The notes under the pieces are model-generated. The model was not told the DNA's origin. It saw only the letters and a program-made list of their open reading frames with translations, and did not search any database. The position numbers were made by a program, and so were the translations under genes. Of a stretch of 64,000 bases of DNA, positions 26,063 to 34,727 are shown piece by piece (positions within the stretch are counted from its first letter, which is position 1; every line of letters starts with the position of its first letter). The stretch spans positions 15,266 through 79,265 of the forward strand of contig CAZTQR010000006.1 of the NCBI GenBank assembly GCA_964615795.1, read 5' to 3'. The stretch is from JADJAH01 sp964615795. GTDB lineage: Bacteria; Bacteroidota; Ignavibacteria; Tepidaquicellales; Tepidaquicellaceae.

Positions 26063-27070
26063 CTATCCTACGTTTGCATTGCGCGATGATCTGATCATCA
26101 GCCAGATAAATACCGGAGCTCCGATGAACGATGTGACAATTCCAAGCGGTATCTCCGCCGGCGCAGTAAGGTTCCTTGCAATCGTATCGGAGATCACCAT
26201 GAACGCTGAACCTGCAAGCACTGAACACGGCACTGAATATCTGTAATCATTTCCTATCAGCAGCCGTGTGAGGTTTGGAACAATTAGCCCTGCAAAGCTG
26301 ACGATTCCCGCAACGGAGACTGCCGAAGCCGCAAGCAGTGATGATGCGAGGATTGCCAGTTTCTGGAATCGGGAAATGTCAAGTCCGAGAGCAAGAGACA
26401 TTTCCTCTCCGAAGTTCATGACATTAAGGTCTTTTGAGATGCCTATTGAGATTGCTGTGCCCGCAACCGCAAACGGCAGAGCCTGCACAAGTTCACTCCA
26501 GCCCCGCCCCGAAAGGCCGCCGTTCAGCCAGTAAAGTATTTGAGTAAGCGAGCTTCCGGCAACGAGCATAAGAAACCCGTTCACAGCCGAAACAAGCGCA
26601 CTCAGAGCTATTCCTGTCAGAATGATCGTATTTGCGGACACAAATCCCGTTTGCCTGTTTGCAAGCGCTGATGCAATTGCAAAGATCAGCGCTGTCGATC
26701 CGATCGCAAATACAAAAGCCGCCGGCATAAGCAGTGAAAAGGAAAAAAGTGACGGGATCAGAAAGACGATTATAGCTCCGAGCCCCGCGCCTGCTGAAAT
26801 TCCCAAAAGCCCCGGCTCGGCGAGATTGTTTCTGAGAGCTGCCTGAAGTATCATTCCTGCGCAGGAAAGGCATGCCCCGACAAGAACGGCATTCAGTATT
26901 CTTGGCAAACGAATATTGAGAATGATCTGAGAATACTGAGCGCTCTTGCCGCTGAGTGCGGAAAGCAGTTCTGAAAAAGGAATGCTGACAGAACCGAGCA
27001 TCAGCGAAAGGGCCGAGCTTACAATAACAAGCGCGAACATCAGTATAAGCGCAAGTACCTTATTAGACAA
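26063..27070 (-). CDS. FecCD-type ABC transporter permease (iron-siderophore/cobalamin)
   Basis: 335 residues with about ten membrane helices. Family signatures are 'IRLPRILNAVLVGACLSCAGMILQAALRNNLAEPGLLGISAGAG' and the C-terminal 'VSFAGLIVPNLTRLLIGNDYR', 'ISDTIARNLTAPAEIPLGIVTSFIGAPVFIWLM'. It would form the channel of an importer for iron chelates, haem or B12. No ATPase or binding-protein gene is adjacent, which is unusual. The start appears to be the TTG at 27070; an ATG 11 codons in would cut the first helix. Confidence 0.9.
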   Translation of the reverse strand: MSNKVLALILMFALVIVSSALSLMLGSVSIPFSELLSALSGKSAQYSQIILNIRLPRILNAVLVGACLSCAGMILQAALRNNLAEPGLLGISAGAGLGAIIVFLIPSLFSFSLLMPAAFVFAIGSTALIFAIASALANRQTGFVSANTIILTGIALSALVSAVNGFLMLVAGSSLTQILYWLNGGLSGRGWSELVQALPFAVAGTAISIGISKDLNVMNFGEEMSLALGLDISRFQKLAILASSLLAASAVSVAGIVSFAGLIVPNLTRLLIGNDYRYSVPCSVLAGSAFMVISDTIARNLTAPAEIPLGIVTSFIGAPVFIWLMIRSSRNANVG

Positions 27071-27130
27071 GAATTATTCGGTTTAAATATGCGGACGATT
27101 ACAATATATTAAAATGAACTTCATAGCTTA

Positions 27131-28348
27131 ATGAACAAATTCGGCTCACTGAACATAAAGGTGGCTCTAGTAGTCGCGGGGGTGCTTATTGCCCTTGCGG
27201 TGCTGTTTTACACGCAGGTGCTTGCAAAGAAAATTGAAAAACGTGAGAGAGATATCGCTGCACTTTATGCAAAATCCATGGAGTATCTTGCAAATGACGA
27301 GAACTCTTCGGGCGAGTACGGGTTCATCTTTGACCAGATTATTCCGCAGATAGACTTTCCGATAATCGCAACAGACCGGGAGAGAAAGGAGATAATCCTT
27401 ACCAAGAACGTCGAGTATGATTCTGCGCTCTCATCCGAAGAGGCTACCGCCATACTTCTCAAAAAAGCCCGGGAAATGGCAGAGATCAATCCGCCGATCG
27501 TTGTATCTTACAAAGATTCCATTATTCTGAATTATGTTCATTACGGGCAGTCTGATCTTGTAACGGAACTGAAGATGCTTCCTGTGTTTGAAGTTGCAAT
27601 AGCTACTTTCTTCATATTGCTCGGATACATCGGTTTTTCATACATCAAGAGAACCGAGCAGAGCAACATCTGGGTCGGCCTCTCGCGGGAAACCGCTCAT
27701 CAGCTCGGAACACCGCTTACATCCCTGCTCGGATGGGCCGAGATGCTGAGGAACACTCAGCCGCAGACGCAGGAACTGCAGGAGATCACAAACGAGATCA
27801 GCAATGATCTTGAAAAGCTGAACAAGATTGCCGGAAGATTTTCAAAGATAGGATCACAGCCGAAACTCGACAGGGAAAATGTTGCGGGCGTGATAGAGAA
27901 AGTAGCGGCCTATTTTGAGAAGAGGATTCCGACGCTTGTAAGCGCCGACGGAAAAGTCACCAAAAAGGTGATCGTTGATATTAAGAGTACAGGAGATGTG
28001 AACGCCGCGATCAACAGGGACCTGTTTGAATGGGTGATAGAAAACCTCATGAAGAATTCGATAGACGCCATGGAAAGAAAGGACGGCAAGATCCTGTTCA
28101 ACATTTCAGGCGCAAACGGTGAAGTCAATATTGATGTCTCCGATAACGGCAAGGGAATAGACCCAAAGTTCAGAAAGGATGTATTCAGGCCGGGCTATTC
28201 GACCAAGACACGTGGCTGGGGACTCGGGCTCAGTCTTTCCAAGCGTATCATTGAAGATTACCACAGGGGCAAACTTCTTCTAATTGAAACTGCTCCGGGC
28301 AAAGGAACGAAGTTCAGGATAAAGCTTCACAGGGAAACAAACAACTAA
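27131..28348 (+). CDS. Membrane sensor histidine kinase, orphan
   Basis: 405 residues. Transmembrane helix 1 (about residues 8-30), an extracytoplasmic sensor loop of about 120 residues, transmembrane helix 2 (152-172), then a HisKA-type dimer domain with the phosphorylated His190 in 'ETAHQLGTPLTSLLGW' and an HATPase_c domain (N box 'NLMKNSIDAM', 'DNGKGID', 'GWGLGLSLSKRI'). No HAMP domain is evident. No response regulator lies beside it; the next gene, 14 bases on, is a membrane glycosyltransferase-like protein. The ligand is unknown. Confidence 0.92.
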   Translation: MNKFGSLNIKVALVVAGVLIALAVLFYTQVLAKKIEKRERDIAALYAKSMEYLANDENSSGEYGFIFDQIIPQIDFPIIATDRERKEIILTKNVEYDSALSSEEATAILLKKAREMAEINPPIVVSYKDSIILNYVHYGQSDLVTELKMLPVFEVAIATFFILLGYIGFSYIKRTEQSNIWVGLSRETAHQLGTPLTSLLGWAEMLRNTQPQTQELQEITNEISNDLEKLNKIAGRFSKIGSQPKLDRENVAGVIEKVAAYFEKRIPTLVSADGKVTKKVIVDIKSTGDVNAAINRDLFEWVIENLMKNSIDAMERKDGKILFNISGANGEVNIDVSDNGKGIDPKFRKDVFRPGYSTKTRGWGLGLSLSKRIIEDYHRGKLLLIETAPGKGTKFRIKLHRETNN

Positions 28349-28361
28349 CCACTTGAACTGA

Positions 28362-30662
28362 TTGGAGCAGGAGACACTAATTACGGATAAAGACACGAGA
28401 GCATTTTCATTCGGAAACTCTGCCATTTGGTCAGGCACAGTGTTTCACATTGCCGTATTGCTGATCCTGAAATTAGCGTTTCAGTTCATCATTCTTTCTT
28501 CCGGATACAGATGGCTCTCCGCTGATGATTACTGCAGAACGGTGAAGTCATTCGAGTGGCTTCAGAATCCCGTAGTGAATTCCGGAGTATGGCTAACCCC
28601 ACACTTCTGGCTCAACGGAATCATGATGAAGTTTATCGATGACCTCTTTGTTGCCTCAATTGCAGTAAATCTGATATTCTCAGCGCTGACCGTTCCTCTC
28701 TTTTACAAATGCTCCCAAATGGCTTTTGACAAGAAGACTGCTTTCTTTTCTTCACTGATCTTTTGCGTCTTTCCGTTTCAGGTATGGCTGAGCATTTCGG
28801 GATTGCCTGAATCAATTTTCTTTTTCTTTGTGGTTGCCGGCATATACTGCTACATGAAGTGGAAGTTTGAAGGCAGTCAGACCGTCTTTCTGTTCCTGAG
28901 CTCTTTTTCATTTGCCCTTTCAAACGGATTCCGCTACGAGGGTTGGCTTTTCAGCGGGACTTTGGTGCTGATCGTTCTGCTTGATGCAGTGAAGGAGAGA
29001 AAGCTGACAAAGAACGTGGTAAAGAATGCGCTGATCTCGATGATATCGTTCACAACGATAGCATGGTGGCTTATGCAGAATTATGTTGACCATGGTGACG
29101 CTTTCTTCTTTGCAAAAGAGACCACAAAGATATTCGACCAGTTCAACACAGCAGGTTTCTTTCAGAGGCTTGTGCAGTATCCGACTTTCATATTTTTCAT
29201 TGCTCCCGTCACTACTTTCTTTTCTCTCAAACGATGCTTTGAAACTCTGATTGAGCCGGGCATCTCGCCTGCCAAAGTGCTTCTGCTGTTCAACTTAATT
29301 GAGCTTTCGCTTCTTATGCTTCAGGGGATCCTCGGTACCGGCGGCACCAATATGATCTCCCGTTACATCGTGATCAATGCACTGCTTTTTGTGCCGTTTG
29401 CCGTCAATCAGGCATTTGAATTCCGTAAGCCGGTGGCTGTAGCACTGCTTGCCGTAATGACTTTTGTAAATGTGATCTGGAGCTTCTATTACCCTCAGCC
29501 GTTCAGAGAAGACACATTTGAAGTGGGAAGGCTTCTCAATAATATGGAGGCAAAATCGGAGCCCAATGACGACAGGAAGATCTATTTTGAGGAGGTGGAA
29601 GGATACTTCGACGTGTTTGCCGTTCAGGCTCTTTCAAACAATCCTTCACGTTTTATCCTGGGGCATTTTCCTACAGAAAAATCGCCTTCAAAGAAGAAGG
29701 GTAAAAGGAGCAATCAGACAGAGGAAGAACTGAACATTCTAGAACTGCGGAATTACCTGACAAAGAACAAGATCAAACTGGCGATAGTGAAAAGCGATTC
29801 ATACAGCGAGAAGCTTCAGAAGCTTAGCTTCAAGAACGAAGACATAGGCGATTACAAACTTTTTTATGTTGACCCTGTCGGCTCAGCAGTAACTGATTCA
29901 TCAAAGTCTGTACTGGAGGATATTGCGCTCAGAGTCTCGGAAAATCCCGATCTTGTCAGTTATGACAAACTGCTTGCACTGAGAAGTTACAGCATTGACA
30001 ACACTAACTTCGGGCTCAATCCGCAGACTGTGGTTCTTAACTGGGCGGCTGTTGACCCCTTCATACTTGACAGCCTTGATTTTGAGAACAGTGAATACGA
30101 CAGGTATCTTTCCGTACTGAGTCTCAGGTCTGTTGAAAATGATTCGGTTGTTTACAGCACTTACACAAAGATCTTCTCTGAAAGAAATGTTGAAGAGATG
30201 CTCGAAGAGAATAATGTAAGAAATATTGTGGTGCTGAAGCCGTTTGCTCTTCTGCATTATTCAAAAAAGTACGGCGGGTCTCCCTTTGAAGGAGGTGTTT
30301 ATTATGTTGACATCAGGCTTCGCGACAGCAAGACCGGTACGGACCTGACTGTTTACAAAGGTGACAGCCTGATGAAGCCTGACACCACAAGCCTTTTCTC
30401 CAAGCCCGAAAATACGCGGCAGGCAAGGGATTCAGTAAAGGGCGTTGCAAAGAGAGTTCCCGCCAAGGCAACTTCAAAAGAAATGAGGTATTATACGATC
30501 GGAACGATCATTGCAATGTTTCCCGACACTGATTTCAGCAAAGTTGTCGGAGCTTCAAGCGATGATATCTACCGGATGCTTATGAGGAACGGCATGCAGG
30601 TCTTTTTCTCCCAGAGGTATCAGGGAGATCAGTTCCTCAACTGGGTCTTCAACTATTTTTAG
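28362..30662 (+). CDS. GT-C type membrane glycosyltransferase-like protein with large soluble tail
   Basis: 766 residues. The first 370 residues carry about ten to eleven hydrophobic helices and an early 'SADDYCRT' loop, like the acidic first loop of polyprenol-phosphate-dependent GT-C mannosyl/arabinosyltransferases. 'NGFRYEGWLF' resembles the family's conserved arginine region. Residues 370-766 are soluble and unrecognised, including a charged low-complexity patch 'SPSKKKGKRSNQTEEE' near 445. The start is TTG, the only option before the first helix. It is closely spaced after the histidine kinase. The sugar and acceptor are unknown. Confidence 0.72.
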   Translation: MEQETLITDKDTRAFSFGNSAIWSGTVFHIAVLLILKLAFQFIILSSGYRWLSADDYCRTVKSFEWLQNPVVNSGVWLTPHFWLNGIMMKFIDDLFVASIAVNLIFSALTVPLFYKCSQMAFDKKTAFFSSLIFCVFPFQVWLSISGLPESIFFFFVVAGIYCYMKWKFEGSQTVFLFLSSFSFALSNGFRYEGWLFSGTLVLIVLLDAVKERKLTKNVVKNALISMISFTTIAWWLMQNYVDHGDAFFFAKETTKIFDQFNTAGFFQRLVQYPTFIFFIAPVTTFFSLKRCFETLIEPGISPAKVLLLFNLIELSLLMLQGILGTGGTNMISRYIVINALLFVPFAVNQAFEFRKPVAVALLAVMTFVNVIWSFYYPQPFREDTFEVGRLLNNMEAKSEPNDDRKIYFEEVEGYFDVFAVQALSNNPSRFILGHFPTEKSPSKKKGKRSNQTEEELNILELRNYLTKNKIKLAIVKSDSYSEKLQKLSFKNEDIGDYKLFYVDPVGSAVTDSSKSVLEDIALRVSENPDLVSYDKLLALRSYSIDNTNFGLNPQTVVLNWAAVDPFILDSLDFENSEYDRYLSVLSLRSVENDSVVYSTYTKIFSERNVEEMLEENNVRNIVVLKPFALLHYSKKYGGSPFEGGVYYVDIRLRDSKTGTDLTVYKGDSLMKPDTTSLFSKPENTRQARDSVKGVAKRVPAKATSKEMRYYTIGTIIAMFPDTDFSKVVGASSDDIYRMLMRNGMQVFFSQRYQGDQFLNWVFNYF

Positions 30663-30681
30663 AATCTCTTCCGTTATGGGT

Positions 30682-30709
30682 CAGATCAGCAAGTGCTTTG
30701 CCTGATCTG
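30682..30709. other. Intercistronic hairpin between the GT-C and glutamine synthetase genes
   Basis: CAGATCAG (30682-30689) pairs perfectly with CTGATCTG (30702-30709) around a 12-base loop. No T-run follows on either strand, so it is not a standard terminator; it may stabilise or process the transcript. Confidence 0.4.
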
Positions 30710-30757
30710 CAAAGCGCCGGAAGCAATTTCATAATCAAGTAAAGTCACATCACAGAA

Positions 30758-32263
30758 ATGAGAGAATACGAGATCACACTTAATCCGAACAGGCTTGTCA
30801 GGTTTCTTAAGAAGCCCTCGAGTGAATTCACCCGGCACGACATCATCAGGTTCATTGATGAGAATGATATCAGGATGGTGAATTTCAGATTTGTCGGCGA
30901 AGACGGCAAACTGAAGACATTGAACTTTGTAGTAACAAGCCGCGACTATCTCGAATCAATACTTGCGACAGGCGAAAGAGTTGACGGCTCGAGCCTGTTC
31001 TCATACGTCGAAGCCGCGTCAAGCGATCTGTATGTAATACCAAGGTTCCGCACGGCATTCGTGAATCCTTTTGCCGAGGTCCCGGCGATAGACATTCTTT
31101 GCTCATTCTACACGGGAGAGGGCAAGCCGCTTGAGAGCGCGCCGGAGCACATTCTTCGCAAAGCACATGCAGAGTTCAAGCGGGCAACAGGAATGACATT
31201 CAAGGCAATGGGCGAACTGGAGTTCTATGTTTTCGGCAGGAAGGATGAGCTGTATCCATCTGATGATCAGAAAGGATATACTAACTCGCAGCCTTTTGCC
31301 AAGTGGGAGCATCTCCGCACAGAAGCAATGAACCTGATTGCGCAGACAGGAGGCAAGATAAAGTACGGGCATTCCGAGGTCGGAAATTTCACTTCCGGAA
31401 ACGAATATTTCGAACAGCATGAAATTGAATTTCAACCGGTTGAAGCAGAGGATGCCGCGGATCAGCTTGTGGTTGCAAAGTGGATCCTTCGTATGCTCGG
31501 GCACAAATACGGGTTGAATGTAAGTTTTGCCCCCAAGATAACTGAAGGCAAAGCGGGAAGCGGGATGCATGTGCATATGCTCATAGAAAAGCGGGGCGTG
31601 AGCCAGATGGCGGGGAAGGACGGAATAAGCGATACGGCAAAGAAGGTCATCGCAGGCCTGCTTGGGAAGGCAAAGCCGCTCACCGCTTTCGGAAACACGA
31701 CGCCGCTTTCATATCTCAGACTGGTTCCGCATCAGGAGGCGCCGACGAATATTTGCTGGGGCGACACAAACCGTTCTGCACTTGTGCGAGTGCCGCTGGG
31801 GTGGATCGCAAAAACCAACATGATCAAGGATGCAAATCCTTACGAAAGATATGACGTGCCATACATTCCCGGAAAGCAGACGATCGAAATAAGGACTCCC
31901 GACGGCTCAGCTGACATATACCATCTGCTTGCGGGCATTGTTATGGCCGCACAGAACGGGCTTGAAATGCCCGATGCGGTAAAAGCTGCGGAGGATCTTT
32001 ATGTTGACGTAAACATATTCTGCGAGGAAAACAGATCGAAAGCAGTGGAGTTTGAGCAACTTCCTGCTTCCTGTTTCGAATCTGCAATTGCGCTTGAGAA
32101 GGAGAGGCAGTTTTTTGAGAGGAAGAACATTTTTCCAAAGGGAACGATTGACAGATTCATAGGACAGCTGAAAGCTTACGGAGATGATGACCTCAGCGAA
32201 AGACTTTACGGTAACAAGGCTGAGATCCGAAAGCTCGTTGCGGAGTTCATTAATCACATGTGA
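30758..32263 (+). CDS. Glutamine synthetase family protein
   Basis: 501 residues. It carries the core of GlnA: 'GELEFYVFG' (metal-binding Glu), 'FEQHEIEF', 'GKAGSGMHVHM' (ATP/metal His), 'NRSALVRVPLG' (glutamate-binding loop) and 'QTIEIRTPDGSADIYHLLAG'. The usual C-terminal adenylylation Tyr motif is not seen. Glutamine production from glutamate and ammonia is the likely reaction, but glutamate-polyamine or similar ligases share the fold. The last codon overlaps a GTG of the following GNAT frame. Confidence 0.87.
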   Translation: MREYEITLNPNRLVRFLKKPSSEFTRHDIIRFIDENDIRMVNFRFVGEDGKLKTLNFVVTSRDYLESILATGERVDGSSLFSYVEAASSDLYVIPRFRTAFVNPFAEVPAIDILCSFYTGEGKPLESAPEHILRKAHAEFKRATGMTFKAMGELEFYVFGRKDELYPSDDQKGYTNSQPFAKWEHLRTEAMNLIAQTGGKIKYGHSEVGNFTSGNEYFEQHEIEFQPVEAEDAADQLVVAKWILRMLGHKYGLNVSFAPKITEGKAGSGMHVHMLIEKRGVSQMAGKDGISDTAKKVIAGLLGKAKPLTAFGNTTPLSYLRLVPHQEAPTNICWGDTNRSALVRVPLGWIAKTNMIKDANPYERYDVPYIPGKQTIEIRTPDGSADIYHLLAGIVMAAQNGLEMPDAVKAAEDLYVDVNIFCEENRSKAVEFEQLPASCFESAIALEKERQFFERKNIFPKGTIDRFIGQLKAYGDDDLSERLYGNKAEIRKLVAEFINHM

Positions 32264-32265
32264 TT

Positions 32266-32796
32266 ATGACAACGATCATGAGCGAAACGCTCTCTACCGA
32301 AAGGCTTCATCTGAGGAAGCTGAATACAGGTGATGCGGAGTTTGCGCTCAGGCTTCTTAACACTGAAGGCTGGCTGAAATATATTGGCGACCGCGGAGTG
32401 AGAACATTGGATGATGCAGAAGAATATATTCGATCGAGAGTGCTTGCTCATTATGAGCAATTCGGATTCGGGCCTTACGGAGTATCCCTCAGCGGGAGCC
32501 CGGAACTGATCGGTTTCAGCGGATTATTCAGAAGGGACTTTCTGGAGTACCCGGATTTAGGATTTGCATTTCTTCCCGAATATAGCGGCAATGGTTATGC
32601 ATTCGAAGCTTCTGAGGCCGTTCTCATCGAAGCAAGAGGCAATCTGAAGCTCCGGAAATTGCTGGCATTTACGGTGAAAGACAACTTCCGCTCGGCTAAA
32701 CTTCTTGCAAAGCTGGGAATGCAATTTGAAAAGATGATACCTTATCCCGGTGAGGAAGAAGAGATGATGCTTTATTCAATAGAATTCGGCAACTAA
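32266..32796 (+). CDS. GNAT-family N-acetyltransferase (RimJ/RimL-like)
   Basis: 176 residues. The N-terminal 'LSTERLHLRKLNTGDAEFALRLLN' and the acetyl-CoA loop region 'PEYSGNGYAFEASEAVLIEA', then 'LLAFTVKDNFRSAKLLAKLGMQFEKM', are typical of the RimJ/RimL ribosomal-protein-type acetyltransferases. The target is unknown. The ATG at 32266 is chosen; a GTG at 32260 overlaps the previous stop. It follows the glutamine synthetase gene with no gap. Confidence 0.88.
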   Translation: MTTIMSETLSTERLHLRKLNTGDAEFALRLLNTEGWLKYIGDRGVRTLDDAEEYIRSRVLAHYEQFGFGPYGVSLSGSPELIGFSGLFRRDFLEYPDLGFAFLPEYSGNGYAFEASEAVLIEARGNLKLRKLLAFTVKDNFRSAKLLAKLGMQFEKMIPYPGEEEEMMLYSIEFGN

Positions 32797-32825
32797 TCGC
32801 CGGAAGCAATACGGGCTTTATATCA

Positions 32826-32856
32826 TTTATTAAGTCCCCGGCCGATGCTAATTTTG
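32826..32856 (+). promoter_or_regulatory. Bacteroidota-type promoter candidate for the small Cys-rich protein
   Basis: TTTA (32826-32829), a 19-base spacer and TAATTTTG (32849-32856) match the -33/-7 consensus of Bacteroidota. The element ends 30 bases before the ATG at 32887. Transcription from here could run on through tRNA-Leu. Confidence 0.5.
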
Positions 32857-32886
32857 CATATCGTTTACATCTAAAACAGCATAGCC

Positions 32887-33138
32887 ATGAAGAAGATAAT
32901 AATATTGTGGCTGTTCCCGCTGTTACTTGCCGGTTGGCTGGTGATGCCGCAGGCAAGTGCAGAAAGACATACTGACAAGGAAGGACTTGTTTGGATATGC
33001 ACAGGAAAGTATTCGAAAAGATATCATGCCTCAGAGAACGGATGCAAGGGCATGAAAAGTTGTAAGGGTGAGAAGTATCAGGTAACGCGGGAAGAGGCCG
33101 AAAGTCTGGGAAAGACTCCGTGCGGATTCTGCTACTGA
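32887..33138 (+). CDS. Small exported Cys-rich protein
   Basis: 83 residues: a signal peptide of about 25 residues ending 'PQASA', then a 58-residue domain with five cysteines (C38, C53, C59, C79, C82) and the pattern 'VWICTGKYSKRYHAS..GCKGMKSCKGE...VTREEAESLGKTPCGFCY'. I recall similar short 'VYICTGK.SKRYH...C.G...C' domains as stand-alone exported proteins or C-terminal modules in Bacteroidota; the function is not established. The CxxC at the end and the His/Cys spacing could bind a metal. It lies just before tRNA-Leu with a promoter of its own. Confidence 0.8.
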   Translation: MKKIIILWLFPLLLAGWLVMPQASAERHTDKEGLVWICTGKYSKRYHASENGCKGMKSCKGEKYQVTREEAESLGKTPCGFCY

Positions 33139-33161
33139 ATTTTTATAAGCTGAGTAAGGCG

Positions 33162-33247
33162 GCCCGAGTGGCGGAACTGGTAGACGCGCAGGACTTAAAA
33201 TCCTGTTGGCTGTAAAGTCAGTATCGGTTCGATTCCGATCTCGGGCA
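33162..33247 (+). tRNA. tRNA-Leu (UAA)
   Basis: 86 bases fold as a type II tRNA. Acceptor arms GCCCGAG (33162-33168) and CTCGGGC (33240-33246) pair fully, with A as discriminator. The anticodon loop CTTAAAA gives anticodon TAA. A long variable arm and the T-loop GGTTCGATTCC are present. CCA is not encoded. It follows the small Cys-rich gene by 23 bases. Confidence 0.96.
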
Positions 33248-33248
33248 C

Positions 33249-33288
33249 AAAAAAAATCCCCTGCAATATTTCATTGCAGGGGATTCTT
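33249..33288. terminator. Bidirectional rho-independent terminator
   Basis: A perfect 12-base stem (33255-33266 with 33274-33285) and seven-base loop. On the minus strand it is followed by a run of eight T, ending the metalloprotease transcript; on the plus strand a weaker T-rich tail (ATTCTTTG) could end tRNA-Leu. Confidence 0.85.
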
Positions 33289-33304
33289 TGTTTCAAAGCG
33301 CTTG

Positions 33305-34606
33305 TCACTTAATGAGCATCATCTTCTTCATGGTTACGAAGTTTCCGCTCGACATTTTATAGTAATACATTCCCGATGAAAGGGTTGAAGCATCAAATGT
33401 AACGCTGTGCCTTCCGGCATCATAATTTCCGCTTACGAGGCTTTCCACTTCCTTTCCCGTCATGTCAAATATCTTTATGCTTACGTTACCCGCTTCAGGC
33501 AGGCTGAAGCTGATCGATGTTGAAGGATTGAACGGATTCGGACTGTTCTGGAACAAAGCATATTCATTTGCCTGAGTAAGTCCGGTATTGTCGGTCTCAG
33601 TTTGATTTTGCACCAGCGCCGCTGAACATCCGCTTGAAGAAAGTATGCTCGAGCGTGTTCCGCTGAGTGTTGCATTCATTCTGCCTGATTGCCCTGCAGT
33701 GAACATGAACATGCACCTGTCATCGGTGTAGTCCATGTAATTCATGAACATATCTCCGTTGGGACCGTTTGAGCATGTGACTCTCGGAAATGTCGGGCAT
33801 CCAATGTTGTAACCGCCCTGATTAGGCGTGTCGCTTACAAGGTCACTTCCCGTACAGCCCGTACCGTCATCACCCCAGATATGCCTGAGGTTAAGCCAGT
33901 GTCCGATCTCGTGAGTGGCCGTTCTGCCTTTGTTGAAAGGATATGTAGCCTGCCCTGTAGTTCCAAAATATTTATAACCGATGACAACTCCGTCAGTTGA
34001 AGCGCTTCCGCCGGGGAACTGTGCATATCCAAGCAAACCGTTTGAGAGATTGCATACCCAGATGTTGAGATAGCTTGATGCCGGCCACGGGTCTTTGCCG
34101 CCTCTGCTTGACTTCTTCACATAATCGTTTGTCGAAAAGGAAGTTCTTGTAGTTGCGGTTCTTGTTATTCCGGTTGTCGGATTTCCGTTCGGATCTCTTG
34201 TGGCCAGGCAAAAGTTGATCTGGCAGTCAGCAGCCAGTCCCGCAAAAGCCGCAGGCGTTCCTGATACATCAGGATTGAGCTTTCTGAAGTCCTGATTCAG
34301 AACTGTCATCTGTGATTGGATCTGTGCGTCAGAAATGTTTTGTGTCGAGGTCTTATAAACCACATGCACCACAACAGGAATGTTGATGACGAGGTTGTCT
34401 CTCTCAGGATTATTCTTCAGATACTCCTGAATCTGAGCTTCAATCTGGTTCTGCCTGTCTCTGTAACCGGGATCTTCTTTCAGAAGCCTCTCATGGACTT
34501 CCATTGTTGCACAGTTTCTGCTTTGGGGAGTGGATGCTTTGTCCTCTTGTGAATAAAGATTTGGGGTAAGAACAAGCACCAAAAAGATGAAGACAAGTTT
34601 CTTCAT
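33305..34606 (-). CDS. Secreted M43-family metalloprotease with type IX sorting domain
   Basis: 433 residues. A signal peptide (residues 1-19, ending 'LYSQ') is followed by a pro-region, then a pappalysin/cytophagalysin-type zinc protease: His232, Glu233, His236 and His242 in 'THEIGHWLNLRHIWG' and a Met-turn 'MNYMDYTDD'. The C-terminal about 80 residues form a type IX secretion sorting domain ('FQNSPNPFNPSTSISFSLP ... MKKMMLIK'). It should therefore be secreted or attached to the cell surface. No T9SS genes are in the window. Confidence 0.93.
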   Translation of the reverse strand: MKKLVFIFLVLVLTPNLYSQEDKASTPQSRNCATMEVHERLLKEDPGYRDRQNQIEAQIQEYLKNNPERDNLVINIPVVVHVVYKTSTQNISDAQIQSQMTVLNQDFRKLNPDVSGTPAAFAGLAADCQINFCLATRDPNGNPTTGITRTATTRTSFSTNDYVKKSSRGGKDPWPASSYLNIWVCNLSNGLLGYAQFPGGSASTDGVVIGYKYFGTTGQATYPFNKGRTATHEIGHWLNLRHIWGDDGTGCTGSDLVSDTPNQGGYNIGCPTFPRVTCSNGPNGDMFMNYMDYTDDRCMFMFTAGQSGRMNATLSGTRSSILSSSGCSAALVQNQTETDNTGLTQANEYALFQNSPNPFNPSTSISFSLPEAGNVSIKIFDMTGKEVESLVSGNYDAGRHSVTFDASTLSSGMYYYKMSSGNFVTMKKMMLIK

Positions 34607-34727
34607 AACAATTTGGTATTTGATTAATGAATGAGGGACAAATTAAAAAGACTCTTTTCAAAAATCAATAAGCAGGGAGGAATATGGATGGTATTGCCTC
34701 GAGTGAGTAAAGAAAGAGCAACTGCGG

